A stretch of 64,000 nucleotides of DNA. Source: Palsa-1439 sp050015495. GTDB taxonomy: Bacteria > Verrucomicrobiota > Verrucomicrobiia > Palsa-1439. A model generated the notes under the pieces. That model saw nothing but the letters and a program-made list of their open reading frames with translations. It did no database searches and was not told the origin of the DNA. This document shows, piece after piece, positions 1-8,107 of this stretch. A program made the position numbers and the translations under genes. The stretch is from contig JBEKBH010000007.1 of the NCBI GenBank assembly GCA_050015495.1, forward strand, positions 62,001 to 126,000, written 5' to 3'. Position 1 is the stretch's first letter, and each line of letters opens with the position of its first letter.

Positions 1-747
1 CCGTGCAGCGTGATCGGGCTCGGCCTCATCAAGGAAGGCACCGTGGCCATCAGCCTCGGCACGAGCGATACGCTGTTCGGTTATATGCGACGGTGCCGCG
101 TGGATGACCGCGGCGAAGGGCACGTGTTCGGCGCGCCCACGGGGGATTACATGAGCCTCATCTGTTTCAAGAACGGCTCGCTGGCCCGCGAACGCGTCCG
201 CGACATGTACCGGCTGGATTGGGACGGTTTCAACCGGGCGCTCGACGCGACCCCGCCCGGCAACAGCGGCGCGGTCATGCTGCCGTGGTTCGAGGCGGAA
301 ATCGTCCCGCGCGTCAACCGTCCCGGCATCCATCGGTTCGACCTCGATCCGAACGACGCGGCGGCGAATTGCCGGGCCGTCGTCGAGGCGCAACTGATGT
401 CAATGCGGCTCCACTCGCAATGGATGAAAGTCCGACCGAAACAGATTTGCGCGACCGGCGGCGCATCCACCAACCGCGCGATCCTGCAAATCATGGCGGA
501 TGTGTTCGACTGTCCCGTCGTCCGCATCGAGGTCGCCAAGAGCGCCGCCCTCGGCGCAGCGCTCCGCGCGGCTCACGGCTGGCTGGCGCATTCCGGGAGG
601 AAACCGCGGTGGCAGGATGTCGTTGCCGGGTTCACCGATCCGCTTCCCGACAGCGAGGTTCGTCCCCGCGCGACATCGGCACGGGTGTACGGTCGATTGA
701 TGGAGAAGTACGCCACGCACGAGCGGGAGGCGATCCAGGAGGGGTGA
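1..747 (+). CDS. FGGY-family sugar kinase, C-terminal part (xylulokinase-like)
   Basis: The reading frame is open from base 1, so the gene begins outside the window; 248 residues remain. They match the C-terminal half of FGGY carbohydrate kinases: a SLGTSDT phosphate-binding turn near residue 20 and an ATGGAS segment near residue 157, followed by the helix carrying FDCPV and the alanine-rich stretch (SAALGAALRAAHG) that closes the ATP site. Such enzymes phosphorylate sugars such as xylulose with ATP in the cytoplasm. The pattern is closest to xylulokinases, but the substrate-binding N-terminal half is missing, so the sugar is not certain. The next sugar-related gene is the SDR oxidoreductase at 2321-3130 on the opposite strand. 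Confidence 0.85.
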   Translation, partial: PCSVIGLGLIKEGTVAISLGTSDTLFGYMRRCRVDDRGEGHVFGAPTGDYMSLICFKNGSLARERVRDMYRLDWDGFNRALDATPPGNSGAVMLPWFEAEIVPRVNRPGIHRFDLDPNDAAANCRAVVEAQLMSMRLHSQWMKVRPKQICATGGASTNRAILQIMADVFDCPVVRIEVAKSAALGAALRAAHGWLAHSGRKPRWQDVVAGFTDPLPDSEVRPRATSARVYGRLMEKYATHEREAIQEG

Positions 748-1108
748 GGCCGTTCACCACGAAGTACACGAAGCAGACACGAAGGGCACGAAGACGGCGA
801 GGCCGGGGCGCTGACCCGGCCTTCGCTGAAGCTACGGCGGGCGATGAAGCGAGGGGGAAGAGTGAGGAGGTGGCAGGATGTCCGGAGGATCGCTGATACC
901 TAGTAGTACTAGGCATCGGGCTGACGCACGATACATTGCACTGCAATGTATCGCGGGGGGGGGCGGGCAAAGCACGAGCGCGGGAGATCATCGGCAAAGA
1001 ACCGGGTGACCAATCGCAATTATAGAAGTGTGGGAGGCAGTGGGCTTATTGAGGTCTCATCATTCACCCTGACATGCTGCAAGCGCCGCCTGAACCGTAG
1101 CCTCTCGG
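748..1108. other. Intergenic gap with two dispersed repeats
   Basis: No convincing gene. About 755-795 holds a run of CACGAAG-type units (ACCACGAAG, ACACGAAG, GCACGAAG), a widespread intergenic repeat type also seen near 12630, 48500 and 60710. Positions 901-955 hold a palindromic repeat described separately. The rest shows nothing recognisable. Confidence 0.6.
901..955 (-). repeat. 55-bp REP-like palindromic repeat, copy 1
   Basis: Positions 929-953 form a perfect 12-bp inverted repeat around one central base (CGATACATTGCA / TGCAATGTATCG). The whole 55 bp, read on the minus strand, matches 14866-14920 at about 47 of 55 positions. Similarity weakens beyond that but continues into a shared TATCAGCGAT-like stretch. 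One stem pair differs between copies in a compensatory way, which suggests selection on the hairpin. Confidence 0.75.
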
Positions 1109-1414
1109 TCACTTCGGCTCGGCACGCTGCTTCCAGTAATCCGGGCGTCTCTTAGCATGGGCAATGGCTGCGATCCAAATCGCGTTGGGCCGTTGCATAT
1201 AGAAGATCGAATACGGGAAGCGTTCCACCAGATACTTTCGAAATCGCGGGTCAACATGCGATGGCCATGCTTGCGGGCTTTGTTGAATCTTCCGGAATGC
1301 CTGCTCGACACTGGCGAGGAAGTCCAATCCCAAGCCTGACACTTTGGATTCGTAGTAAGCGATCGCGCCATCCAATTCGGCTTTCGCCAACGGATGGACG
1401 AGGAGGGGTTTCAC
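1109..1414 (-). CDS. ParE/RelE-family toxin of a toxin-antitoxin pair
   Basis: The 101-residue protein has the size and pattern of the ParE/RelE toxin superfamily: an N-terminal LVHPLAKAELDGAIAYYESK helix pair, a central AWPSHVDPRFRKYLVERFPYS strand region and a C-terminal AIAHAKRRPDYW strand. The HAKRRPDYW ending is typical of the ParE branch. These proteins arrest growth, either by acting on gyrase or by cutting mRNA on ribosomes, when the antitoxin is lost. The GTG start at 1414 overlaps the antitoxin stop in a GTGA junction, so the two genes are translationally coupled. Which target this toxin hits cannot be told from sequence. Confidence 0.85.
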   Translation of the reverse strand: MKPLLVHPLAKAELDGAIAYYESKVSGLGLDFLASVEQAFRKIQQSPQAWPSHVDPRFRKYLVERFPYSIFYMQRPNAIWIAAIAHAKRRPDYWKQRAEPK

Positions 1415-1641
1415 GAGTATTTGGCGCGCATTTCCCGCAGGAGTTTTTCCGCCGGCTCGCCGGTGACACGACCGCTTTGAATCTCTTCGGCCCGCCGCTT
1501 CAACTCCTCGTCCCACGCCGCGGCAACGCCCTGTTCTTCGTCGCCATCCAGCGATTCGATGAGGAACCGAACCAGCTCCGCGCGGTCGTCGGGCGTGAGG
1601 CCCGCCAACTCCGATTTCATGCGCTCCGCTTTCGCCGTCAT
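1411..1641 (-). CDS. Antitoxin (addiction module component family)
   Basis: A 76-residue acidic protein starting at the ATG at 1641. The core ELAGLTPDDRAELVRFLIESLD is the hallmark of the small antitoxin family annotated as addiction module component, which is found directly before ParE/RelE toxins. It should bind and neutralise the toxin encoded at 1109-1414 and, with it, repress the operon promoter. Longer upstream extensions of the frame are possible but have no similarity to the family and cross into a repeat-rich gap, so this start is preferred. Confidence 0.8.
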   Translation of the reverse strand: MTAKAERMKSELAGLTPDDRAELVRFLIESLDGDEEQGVAAAWDEELKRRAEEIQSGRVTGEPAEKLLREMRAKYS

Positions 1642-2320
1642 GCCAGTAGTTTGCTCCGTTCCCCGGCTTCCGTCAACTGTGCACTGTGGTTCTTCCATGC
1701 GGTCACGTGAAGACGGATACCTTCGGTCGATTGCTGTGCGGGGTCGGGAGATTGCCGCAAAGGAACGGAGCGGCGTTTGCGACCGGGGCAAGACGTGGCC
1801 GCGTCTCGCGGACTCGGCTCCGTCGGACTCGGCTCACGCACAACCAGGCTTGCCCGTCGAATGGGGGGTGCACTTTTTTTGATCTGTCATCGGAATTTTA
1901 TGGACAAGTGATATACGGTAGCGTATAGTCGGGGCGTTTTGGGTTGTTTGACATAGGGGGGGAATGCAGGAAACGACGGGCGGTGAGGCCGGGGACGCGG
2001 CTCGCCGGGAGGCTCGCCCTCCCAAATGCAGCGGGGCGGCCGGTCCGCGTTTATGAAACGCGGCTACAAATGGCGACCTCGAGGAAACAGGGTTGCGCAA
2101 AAAGGGGGAAATTGCGAAACGAACCCACCGATATCGGATCGAAACTACGTGTGGATGTGATTGTGGGAGAGGTTGTTGGAAAAACACGGGTCGCGTTTTT
2201 TCGGTGGGTTCGTTTGGGTTCGGTCGGCTGGTTGCCGAGGCGTTTCGGTGTGCCGGCGATGGTTTATCACGTCATTTCTGGCGCGTTCCGGCACCGCGTC
2301 GGGCAACCGGGGGAGGCTGA
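1642..2320. other. Repeat-rich intergenic region
   Basis: No supported gene in about 680 bp. It contains three blocks that recur, inverted, at 12380-12756: an 83-bp block at 1874-1956, a GGCTCGCCGGGAGG block at 1999-2023 followed by a hairpin at 2045-2063 (CCGCGTTT/AAACGCGG), and a block near 2095-2240 containing GCGAAACGAACCCA and GGGTTCGTTTGGGTTCGG. Confidence 0.65.
1874..1956 (+). repeat. Dispersed intergenic repeat, about 83 bp, copy A
   Basis: Matches the reverse complement of 12672-12756 at roughly 85% of positions, including CTGTCATCGGAATTT, GGACAAGTG, TATAGTCGGGGCG and TTGGGTTGTTTGA. Neither copy is coding. Confidence 0.75.
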
Positions 2321-3130
2321 CTAGATCGTTTGGGCGAGGAATCCGCCGTCGACGCAGATGTCCGCGCCCGTCACAAAGCTGCTGGCCTTCGCGCTGGCGA
2401 GGAACACGACCGCGCCGATCAATTCCTCGCTGTTGCCGAGTCGTCCCATCGGCGTGTGGTCGAGGATCAACCGGGCACGCGGCGTCGGCGAGCCGTCCTT
2501 GTTGAACAGGAGCGCGCGATTCTGGTCGGCGGGGAAGAATCCCGGGGTGATCGAGTTCACGCGGACGCCGTTCCTGGCCCATTCGTGCGCGAGAAACCGC
2601 GTGAGGTTCAGCGCGGCTGCTTTCGCCGCCGAGTACGCGACCACGCGCGACAGCGGCAGGTGTCCCGAGACGCTGGCGATGTTGATGATCGATCCGCGGC
2701 CGCGTTTCGCCATCGCCGATCCGAATTCCTGGCAGGGCAGGAGTACGCCGCCGACAAGGTTGAGGTCGAACACCGCGGCCCAATTGGCGTGGGGAATGTC
2801 CTCGAACTTCAAATCGGGTGTGACGGTCGCTTTCGGGTCGTTTCCGCCGGCGGCATTCACCAGGATCGTCGGGCACCCGAGTGAGTTGGCAATATGCTCG
2901 TGGGCAGCGCGGAGACCGTCGCGTTTCATCGCGTCGGTCGCGAAGAATCGCGCTGTTCCGCCCGATTTTTTGATGGCACGGACGCGAGCTTCCCCGCGTT
3001 CGGGATTGCGGCCAACCACGGCCACCGCAGCGCCGGCGGCGGCCAATCCTTCCGCCATGGCTCCGCCGAGCGCGCCCGTCCCTCCGATCACCACGGCGAC
3101 TTCGCCGGTCAGGTCAAACAAATTTGTCAT
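2321..3130 (-). CDS. SDR-family oxidoreductase (sugar-acid/D-mannonate oxidoreductase-like)
   Basis: A 269-residue classical short-chain dehydrogenase. Visible motifs are the NAD(P)-binding GGTGALGG at residues 16-23, NAAGG near 92-96, the catalytic Ser region (IASVSG, about 151-156) and YSAAK at 166-170. The long loop with FFPADQNRALLF near 198-209 and the HTPMGRLG segment resemble SDR enzymes that reduce sugar-acid ketones such as fructuronate or 2-keto-3-deoxygluconate. Substrate assignment is therefore tentative. It is transcribed away from lutABC, and the 106-bp gap between the two start sites must hold both promoters. Confidence 0.8.
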   Translation of the reverse strand: MTNLFDLTGEVAVVIGGTGALGGAMAEGLAAAGAAVAVVGRNPERGEARVRAIKKSGGTARFFATDAMKRDGLRAAHEHIANSLGCPTILVNAAGGNDPKATVTPDLKFEDIPHANWAAVFDLNLVGGVLLPCQEFGSAMAKRGRGSIINIASVSGHLPLSRVVAYSAAKAAALNLTRFLAHEWARNGVRVNSITPGFFPADQNRALLFNKDGSPTPRARLILDHTPMGRLGNSEELIGAVVFLASAKASSFVTGADICVDGGFLAQTI

Positions 3131-3236
3131 GGCATCATTCTCGTTTCACGATCAAGCGGCACTCGTCCACGCAACGCCCGCGCGGCACAAATTGTCTTCT
3201 TGCCTCGCGCCCGGCGAGTCCGTAAGGTTTCGCCCG

Positions 3237-3935
3237 ATGCGCGTGGCGCTCTTCATCCCCTGCTTCATCGACCAACTCTTCCCCAACGTGGGAATCGCGA
3301 TGGTCACCGTGCTCCGTCGGCTACAGGTCGAGGTGGATTATCCACCCGACCAAACCTGCTGCGGTCAACCGGCATTCAACACGGGCTATTGGGACGAGGC
3401 CCGCGCGCTCGCGAAGCGGTATTGTGAAATTTTCGCCGATGCCGATGCTATCGTCAGCCCGTCCGGTTCGTGCACGGCCATGGTTCGAAACTTCTACCCC
3501 GAACTCCTCGGCAAAGCAACGAAAACGACGGCGCATACCTACGAGTTTGCCGAGTTCCTCGTCAAGAAGCTGGGGGTAACGGACGTGGGCGCGAAGTTTC
3601 CCGGGCGCGTGACCTATCATGACTCCTGCCACGCGCTCCGCGAACTCCGCTTGAAAGACGAGCCGCGCCAACTGCTGCGGCGCGTGCAGGGCCTCGAATT
3701 GGTCGAAATGGACCAGGCGGAGACCTGTTGCGGGTTTGGCGGAACGTTTTCGGTAAAATTCCCGATGATCTCGTATGCGATGGACGAAGTGAAGGTCACC
3801 TCGATCCAGAAAACCGGGGCCGAGTACGTCGTCTCGACGGATTCGAGTTGCCTGATGCAAATTGACGGCTACCTGCGGCGCCAGAATCTGCCGATCAAAA
3901 CCATCTCGCTGGCGGAGGTATTGGCGGCGACATGA
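3237..3935 (+). CDS. lutA: L-lactate utilisation protein LutA
   Basis: A 232-residue protein made of two CCG domains: one around CCGQPAF (residues 41-47) with the partner cysteine at position 9, and one around CCGFGG (164-169) after HDSCH. This is the cysteine-rich redox module of LutA/YkgE. With LutB and LutC it oxidises L-lactate to pyruvate at the membrane face. The stop codon overlaps the lutB start (ATGA at 3932-3935), so the genes are translationally coupled. The frame is open further upstream, but the ATG at 3237 starts exactly at the conserved domain. Confidence 0.9.
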   Translation: MRVALFIPCFIDQLFPNVGIAMVTVLRRLQVEVDYPPDQTCCGQPAFNTGYWDEARALAKRYCEIFADADAIVSPSGSCTAMVRNFYPELLGKATKTTAHTYEFAEFLVKKLGVTDVGAKFPGRVTYHDSCHALRELRLKDEPRQLLRRVQGLELVEMDQAETCCGFGGTFSVKFPMISYAMDEVKVTSIQKTGAEYVVSTDSSCLMQIDGYLRRQNLPIKTISLAEVLAAT

Positions 3936-5326
3936 CGACGGCGGCCCGGTTGCAATTCGAGCACGACGCGACGGTCAAGACCGGCGACCTGCGGCATCGC
4001 GCTGTCATCCAGAAGAACATCGGCACGTACGAAATCGCGGTGGCGAAAGGCAAGACGCGATTTGCTGACTGGGAGAACGCCCGCTCGCACGCCGCCGCCA
4101 TCAAATGGGAAACGATCAATCATCTCGACCGTTACCTCGAACAATTCGAGCGGAACGTGCTGGCGAACGGCGGCCATGTGTTCTGGGCGGAGACGGCCGA
4201 GGACGCGCGCGGTCACGTGTTGGAATTGGCGCACCGCCATGGCGTCCAGAAGGTCGTCAAATCCAAGTCGATGACGACCGAGGAGATCCATCTCAACGCG
4301 GCGCTCGAGGCCGCGGGCATTCGTTCGATCGAGACCGATCTTGGCGAGTACATCTGCCAGATCCGCGGCGAACATCCCTACCACATCGTCACGCCAGTCA
4401 TGCACCTGACGAAGGCGGATATCGCCCAGACGTTCCAAGAGAAACTGGGCACGCCGCTTACCGAGAGCGCCGAGGAATTGACCATGATCGCCCGCGCGAA
4501 GTTGCGGCGGGAGTTTATGACGGCGGACATGGGCATTACCGGAGGCAATTTCGCAATTGCCGACACCGGAATGATCGCGCTGACCGAGAACGAGGGCAAC
4601 GCGCGCCTGAGTTTTTCGCTGCCGCGCGTGCACGTGGCCATCGTGGGCATCGAGAAATTGATCCCGTGCCTGGAAGACCTGGCGTTGCTCTGGCCGTTGC
4701 TCGCGGCCAGCGCCACGGGACAGGCGATCACGGCGTACAGCTCGCTGATCGGCGGCCCGCGGGGGGAACGCGAAGCGGACGGTCCACAGGAGTTTCACGT
4801 CATCCTGCTCGACAACGGCCGCACGCGGCTGCTGGCCGACGTGGAACAGCGCGACGCGCTCCATTGCATCCGTTGCGGCGCATGCCTGAACGCGTGCCCG
4901 GTTTACAAGAACATCGGCGGCCATGCGTACGGCACGACGTATCAGGGGCCCATCGGCTCGGTGATCACGCCGCACCTGCGCGATGCGCAGGAGTGGTCCC
5001 ATCTGCCGTACGCCAGTTCGTTGTGCGGCGCGTGTACGGACGTGTGCCCCGTGCGGATCGATTTGCACCATCACCTGCTCCACAACCGGCGCAACGCGGT
5101 CCGGAGCGGGTTTGACAGCCTTGTCCAGCGTTTCGGTTTTCGCGTCTGGTTGTGGGCCATGCAATCCCCGGGGCGCTACGCCATCGCGGCGAAGCTCGGC
5201 AACTTCGCGTTGCGACGGGGCATGGCGGGACGCCTGTTGAAACCGTGGACCGCCCGCCGCGATTTTCCCGTCCCGACCAAACAGAGCTTCAAAGAGTATT
5301 GGAGGCAGCATGGACGTCGCGCGTGA
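3932..5326 (+). CDS. lutB: L-lactate utilisation iron-sulfur protein LutB
   Basis: A 464-residue protein with the LutB order. A large N-terminal domain related to LutC spans roughly residues 60-300. It is followed by a ferredoxin-like pair of cysteine clusters, Cx2Cx2Cx3C at 312-322 (HCIRCGACLNACP) and C365/C368/C372 (CGACTDVCP), and by a C-terminal region rich in aromatic residues. It carries electrons from lactate oxidation to the respiratory chain. Its start overlaps lutA by 4 bp, and its end overlaps lutC by 17 bp, with the lutC ribosome-binding site GGAGG inside lutB. Confidence 0.92.
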   Translation: MTTAARLQFEHDATVKTGDLRHRAVIQKNIGTYEIAVAKGKTRFADWENARSHAAAIKWETINHLDRYLEQFERNVLANGGHVFWAETAEDARGHVLELAHRHGVQKVVKSKSMTTEEIHLNAALEAAGIRSIETDLGEYICQIRGEHPYHIVTPVMHLTKADIAQTFQEKLGTPLTESAEELTMIARAKLRREFMTADMGITGGNFAIADTGMIALTENEGNARLSFSLPRVHVAIVGIEKLIPCLEDLALLWPLLAASATGQAITAYSSLIGGPRGEREADGPQEFHVILLDNGRTRLLADVEQRDALHCIRCGACLNACPVYKNIGGHAYGTTYQGPIGSVITPHLRDAQEWSHLPYASSLCGACTDVCPVRIDLHHHLLHNRRNAVRSGFDSLVQRFGFRVWLWAMQSPGRYAIAAKLGNFALRRGMAGRLLKPWTARRDFPVPTKQSFKEYWRQHGRRA

Positions 5327-5888
5327 AAATATTCTTCGGCGCGTTCGTGCCGGGTTGGCTGTCGAGGCGCATCGACCGCTTCCGCCTACGGACGCGCCCG
5401 TTTTCCCGGCGGTCGCCGACGTTGAGAGCCGGTTCCGTGCGGAATTTGCAGCGGTGCGCGGCGAGATCATCGAGGATGACGCGGCGTTGCGCACGTTCTT
5501 GAATGGTTTTGCGAAAATCGCCACGGATGGCGGGGAATTGACGACCAAAGCCGTCGGTGAGCCAAACGCCAGTGTTCGCGAGTGTGATCTCGGGGTAACG
5601 GGGTGCGACTGCCTCGTGGCGCAAACCGGCTCGATTGTCGTCTCGACGCTCTCGGCGGGTGGTCGAGCGTTGTCGGTACTGCCGCCAACCCACCTCGTCA
5701 TCGCCCGGCAAGAGCAGATTGTTCCCGATTTGTCATCGGCCTTGGCGCTGCTGCACAAACGCTACGACAGACACTGGCCGAGCGCGCTTTCCGTGATTAC
5801 CGGACCGAGCCGCACGGCCGACATCGAGAAGATCCTGGTAATGGGTGCCCACGGCCCGAAGCGGTTGGCGCTTTACTTTGCGGATTGA
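5310..5888 (+). CDS. lutC: Lactate utilisation protein LutC
   Basis: A 192-residue protein of the LutC/YkgG (DUF162) family, recognised by GVTGCDCLVAQTGSIVVST in the middle and by the C-terminal GPSRTADIEKILVMGAHGP ending, a strong family signature. It is the third subunit of the lactate oxidation complex. The ATG at 5310 follows GGAGG at a good distance and lies inside lutB. Its 3' end overlaps the convergent ftr1-like gene by 16 bp, so the two transcripts would be complementary there. Confidence 0.92.
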   Translation: MDVARENILRRVRAGLAVEAHRPLPPTDAPVFPAVADVESRFRAEFAAVRGEIIEDDAALRTFLNGFAKIATDGGELTTKAVGEPNASVRECDLGVTGCDCLVAQTGSIVVSTLSAGGRALSVLPPTHLVIARQEQIVPDLSSALALLHKRYDRHWPSALSVITGPSRTADIEKILVMGAHGPKRLALYFAD

Positions 5889-6979
5889 GCGGGCTCGAGC
5901 AGGTCAACGTCCACGATGCGCTCGGGCTGTTCCGGTTTGTGTGAGGTCGGCGATTTGGGATTCTGTATCGGCTCGCGTTTGCGCCACCGGGGCGCAAAAT
6001 AAAAGCCGAGCACCAATGCCGCCGCAATCAACTGCGCCAGGATCGTCTCGGTGGTCGGGAAGACGGAGAACCAGACTCCCATCCACGCGGGGATGACATC
6101 GACCAGCGGGCGAATCGGGGTGGCTGGAATCCAATGGGCCAGTTGCATCTCCTGGGCTTGTTCGCCAACCATGACGAGCAACACAAAGCCGAGCATGATC
6201 CCGGTTAACACGAGCATTCTTCGATAGGGCAGTTGTCGATGCGCAACGAACGTGAGGACCGCAACGATGCCGGTGAATAACAGCCCGAGCAGCGCCCCTT
6301 CGAGCACGAGTTTCCCGCCCATTCGCAGATAGTAGCTTTGCAGGAAGAGCACCACTTCAAATCCCTCGCGATACAGCGAGGCGAATCCCAGCAGGCACAA
6401 CCCGCGCAGGAGACGAGCTCGGGATATCTGCGCGCGGCCGGCGTTGAGGAGCAGCTTCTTCTTCGTCTTGTTGTGCATGGAGATCCAACCACCCCAGTAG
6501 ACCTTGTGGAAGAACCAATTCATAACGACCAACAGGACGACGACCGCCAGCAACCCGGTCGCGGCCTGAAGGTTCAGCGCCGAGATGCTTGAGGACAGAT
6601 CATTGACAACCGTCACAGCAATAAGCCAGGTGGCGAGCGTCGCCATAAACCCGATTCCCGCGCCAACGGCAATCGGACGCCGATAGGCCTGCTGGCCGCC
6701 CACCATACTGGCCGTGATTGCGGAGAGCACCAAAATGCACTCCAGTCCCTCGCGGAACACGAGTACCCCAATGTCGAGCAACGCAACCGTCGGGCTGAGG
6801 TGCGGAGCGGTAGGGTCCGGGTTGCCCCTGGCCGTGACCCCCTGCCAGATCAGGACGCCGGCCACAAGCGCCGCGCCGGCCAACAAAAGAAAGCGAAGAC
6901 CCGCGCGTTTTCGCCTGGCCCTGAACCACGTCACGGGCCGGGGCAAACCGACTGCTTCCTGGATTGAAGATTTTCCCAT
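5873..6979 (-). CDS. FTR1-family iron permease
   Basis: A 368-residue integral membrane protein with about seven hydrophobic segments and the two REXXE motifs that define FTR1/EfeU iron permeases: REGLE at 76-80 and REGFE at 204-208. These glutamates bind ferric iron during transport across the cytoplasmic membrane. Apart from the N-terminal segment near residues 28-46, no extra domain such as cupredoxin or imelysin is present, and no EfeO or EfeB gene is nearby. It starts 29 bp after the ferritin-like gene and is the last gene of an operon headed by a DtxR-type regulator, which fits iron control. Its end overlaps lutC tail to tail. Confidence 0.88.
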   Translation of the reverse strand: MGKSSIQEAVGLPRPVTWFRARRKRAGLRFLLLAGAALVAGVLIWQGVTARGNPDPTAPHLSPTVALLDIGVLVFREGLECILVLSAITASMVGGQQAYRRPIAVGAGIGFMATLATWLIAVTVVNDLSSSISALNLQAATGLLAVVVLLVVMNWFFHKVYWGGWISMHNKTKKKLLLNAGRAQISRARLLRGLCLLGFASLYREGFEVVLFLQSYYLRMGGKLVLEGALLGLLFTGIVAVLTFVAHRQLPYRRMLVLTGIMLGFVLLVMVGEQAQEMQLAHWIPATPIRPLVDVIPAWMGVWFSVFPTTETILAQLIAAALVLGFYFAPRWRKREPIQNPKSPTSHKPEQPERIVDVDLLEPAQSAK

Positions 6980-7008
6980 CGTGAACCTGTGTTACCTGCC
7001 TACTTTCA

Positions 7009-7428
7009 TCACTCCAACAGGGCTGCGATCTCCTGAACGTGTTCCGTCTCCACGCTGATCTGTTTGCGGATGAAATCCTCGAGCATCGTATCGCCGGTCA
7101 CACGCGGTAACACTTCCTTGTACGCGTCCAGTGCCTGGCGTTCGACCTCCAGCATCTCGGCGAGCGCGTCCTGCAAATTCGTCGGGCCGCCGCGCAACTC
7201 CAACTCGATCTTGATCTGCGGGATATGGCCGAGCACGCGAATCTGTTTGGCAATCGCCTCGGCGTGCTCCAGCGTCTCACGCGTGCCTTCGTCGAACAAC
7301 TTCTCCGCCGCCAACCGATCGACCCCGCGCAGGCGGTATTTCATCTGAAAGTAACGGAGAAACGCCTCCAATTCCTCCGCCATCAGGCGATTCAAGTCCT
7401 CGACAATTTCGCTGCGGTCCGTCTTCAT
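7009..7428 (-). CDS. Ferritin-like protein (bacterioferritin family)
   Basis: A 139-residue, mainly helical protein that fits the bacterioferritin/ferritin-like fold. An EELEAFLRYFQ helix begins at 18, RETLEHAEAIAKQIRVLGHIP spans 50-70 (compare the bacterioferritin HAD...LEGLP segment), and a final helix holds ETEH at 127-130 (E-x2-H). The first canonical E-x2-H is not exact: glutamates sit 1 and 4 residues before H55. Iron storage or oxidation is the likely role, but the altered site leaves doubt. The ATG at 7428 overlaps the stop of the upstream regulator (ATGA), which decides this start over an upstream in-frame ATG at 7482. Confidence 0.78.
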   Translation of the reverse strand: MKTDRSEIVEDLNRLMAEELEAFLRYFQMKYRLRGVDRLAAEKLFDEGTRETLEHAEAIAKQIRVLGHIPQIKIELELRGGPTNLQDALAEMLEVERQALDAYKEVLPRVTGDTMLEDFIRKQISVETEHVQEIAALLE

Positions 7429-7955
7429 AGGCTCGCGTGCTGCAATTCCTCGATCAGGCAATGGCCGTGGCACACTTCGCACGTCTTGCTATCGGGGCAT
7501 TGATCGTGAAAATCCCTGAATCGCGCGAGCACCTGCTTCGCGAGCGGATCCCCCGAAATAAGGAACCTCATGAAATGGACCAGTTGTTCGCCTGTGGGCT
7601 GGCTGATCAGATGCTCGACCTTGCAACTGTCGATTTCCGCCTGCGGTTCGGGAACGTTGAGGACATTACTTAGAAATGCTTTCACGACGGCCTTCTTGGC
7701 CATCACGGTTTGCACGGCTTTCTGGCCTTTCGGGGAAAGCTTCACCATGTGGTGCTCGTCGGTATCGACCCATCCGCGTTTCTTGAGCGCCCGCAAGTTG
7801 ATGGACACGCTGCCGCGCGTGATGCTCAACTCGCGGGCGATGTCGGAGACGCGAGCCCAGCCGCCGTATTCGAGACCGACCTCGTAAATGGCGAGGAGAT
7901 GATGAGCGGCGCTGTGAGTCAGCTCATTGGCCTCGAATTCCTTCCACGTTTCCAT
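7425..7955 (-). CDS. DtxR/MntR-family metal-dependent repressor
   Basis: A 176-residue protein. Residues 10-85 form the winged helix-turn-helix (SDIARELSITRGSVSINLRALKKRGWV), followed by the dimerisation and metal domain with DSCKVEHLIS around 109-118, the DtxR-type Cys/Glu/His ligand segment. The SH3-like third domain is absent. The C-terminus instead carries four cysteines and a histidine in CPDSKTCEVCHGHC, possibly another metal site. The start at 7955 is chosen because a consensus promoter lies just upstream (TTGACA-17-TATAAA) and the alternative ATG at 7988 would overlap the -35 box. It leads the operon regulator, ferritin-like, FTR1, all minus strand with ATGA or short junctions. Confidence 0.85.
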   Translation of the reverse strand: METWKEFEANELTHSAAHHLLAIYEVGLEYGGWARVSDIARELSITRGSVSINLRALKKRGWVDTDEHHMVKLSPKGQKAVQTVMAKKAVVKAFLSNVLNVPEPQAEIDSCKVEHLISQPTGEQLVHFMRFLISGDPLAKQVLARFRDFHDQCPDSKTCEVCHGHCLIEELQHASL

Positions 7956-7957
7956 GA

Positions 7958-7996
7958 CTGATGGATTTATACGACACTTGTTTGGCATGTCAAACA
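7958..7996 (-). promoter_or_regulatory. Promoter and operator of the metal-regulator operon
   Basis: On the minus strand, TTGACA (7988-7993) and TATAAA (7965-7970) are 17 bp apart, a near-ideal housekeeping promoter. An 18-bp palindrome, TGTTTGACATGCCAAACA (7979-7996), matches at 16 of 18 positions and covers the -35 box. A start site about 7 bp past the -10 would leave only a few bases before the ATG at 7955, so the mRNA may be nearly leaderless; no Shine-Dalgarno is visible. Confidence 0.7.
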
Positions 7997-8107
7997 GAAA
8001 ACGGATAATTTTTGTCCGCTTATGATTTGGCACTCGCCGCTTCACAAATCACTTCCCCAAATATGGACGACCCAGTATATTGCGCTCAACCGTAAGGAGG
8101 TTGTGGG

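Noticed and set aside
2358..3935. Long plus-strand frame of 525 codons covering the SDR gene and lutA
   Set aside because: The first 290 codons are the antisense of the SDR gene, with a low-complexity Arg/Pro/Ala-rich translation; only the part from 3237 is lutA.
3869..5758. 629-codon minus-strand frame opposite lutB and lutC
   Set aside because: GC-rich antisense shadow: no domain, while lutB shows two complete cysteine clusters on the plus strand.
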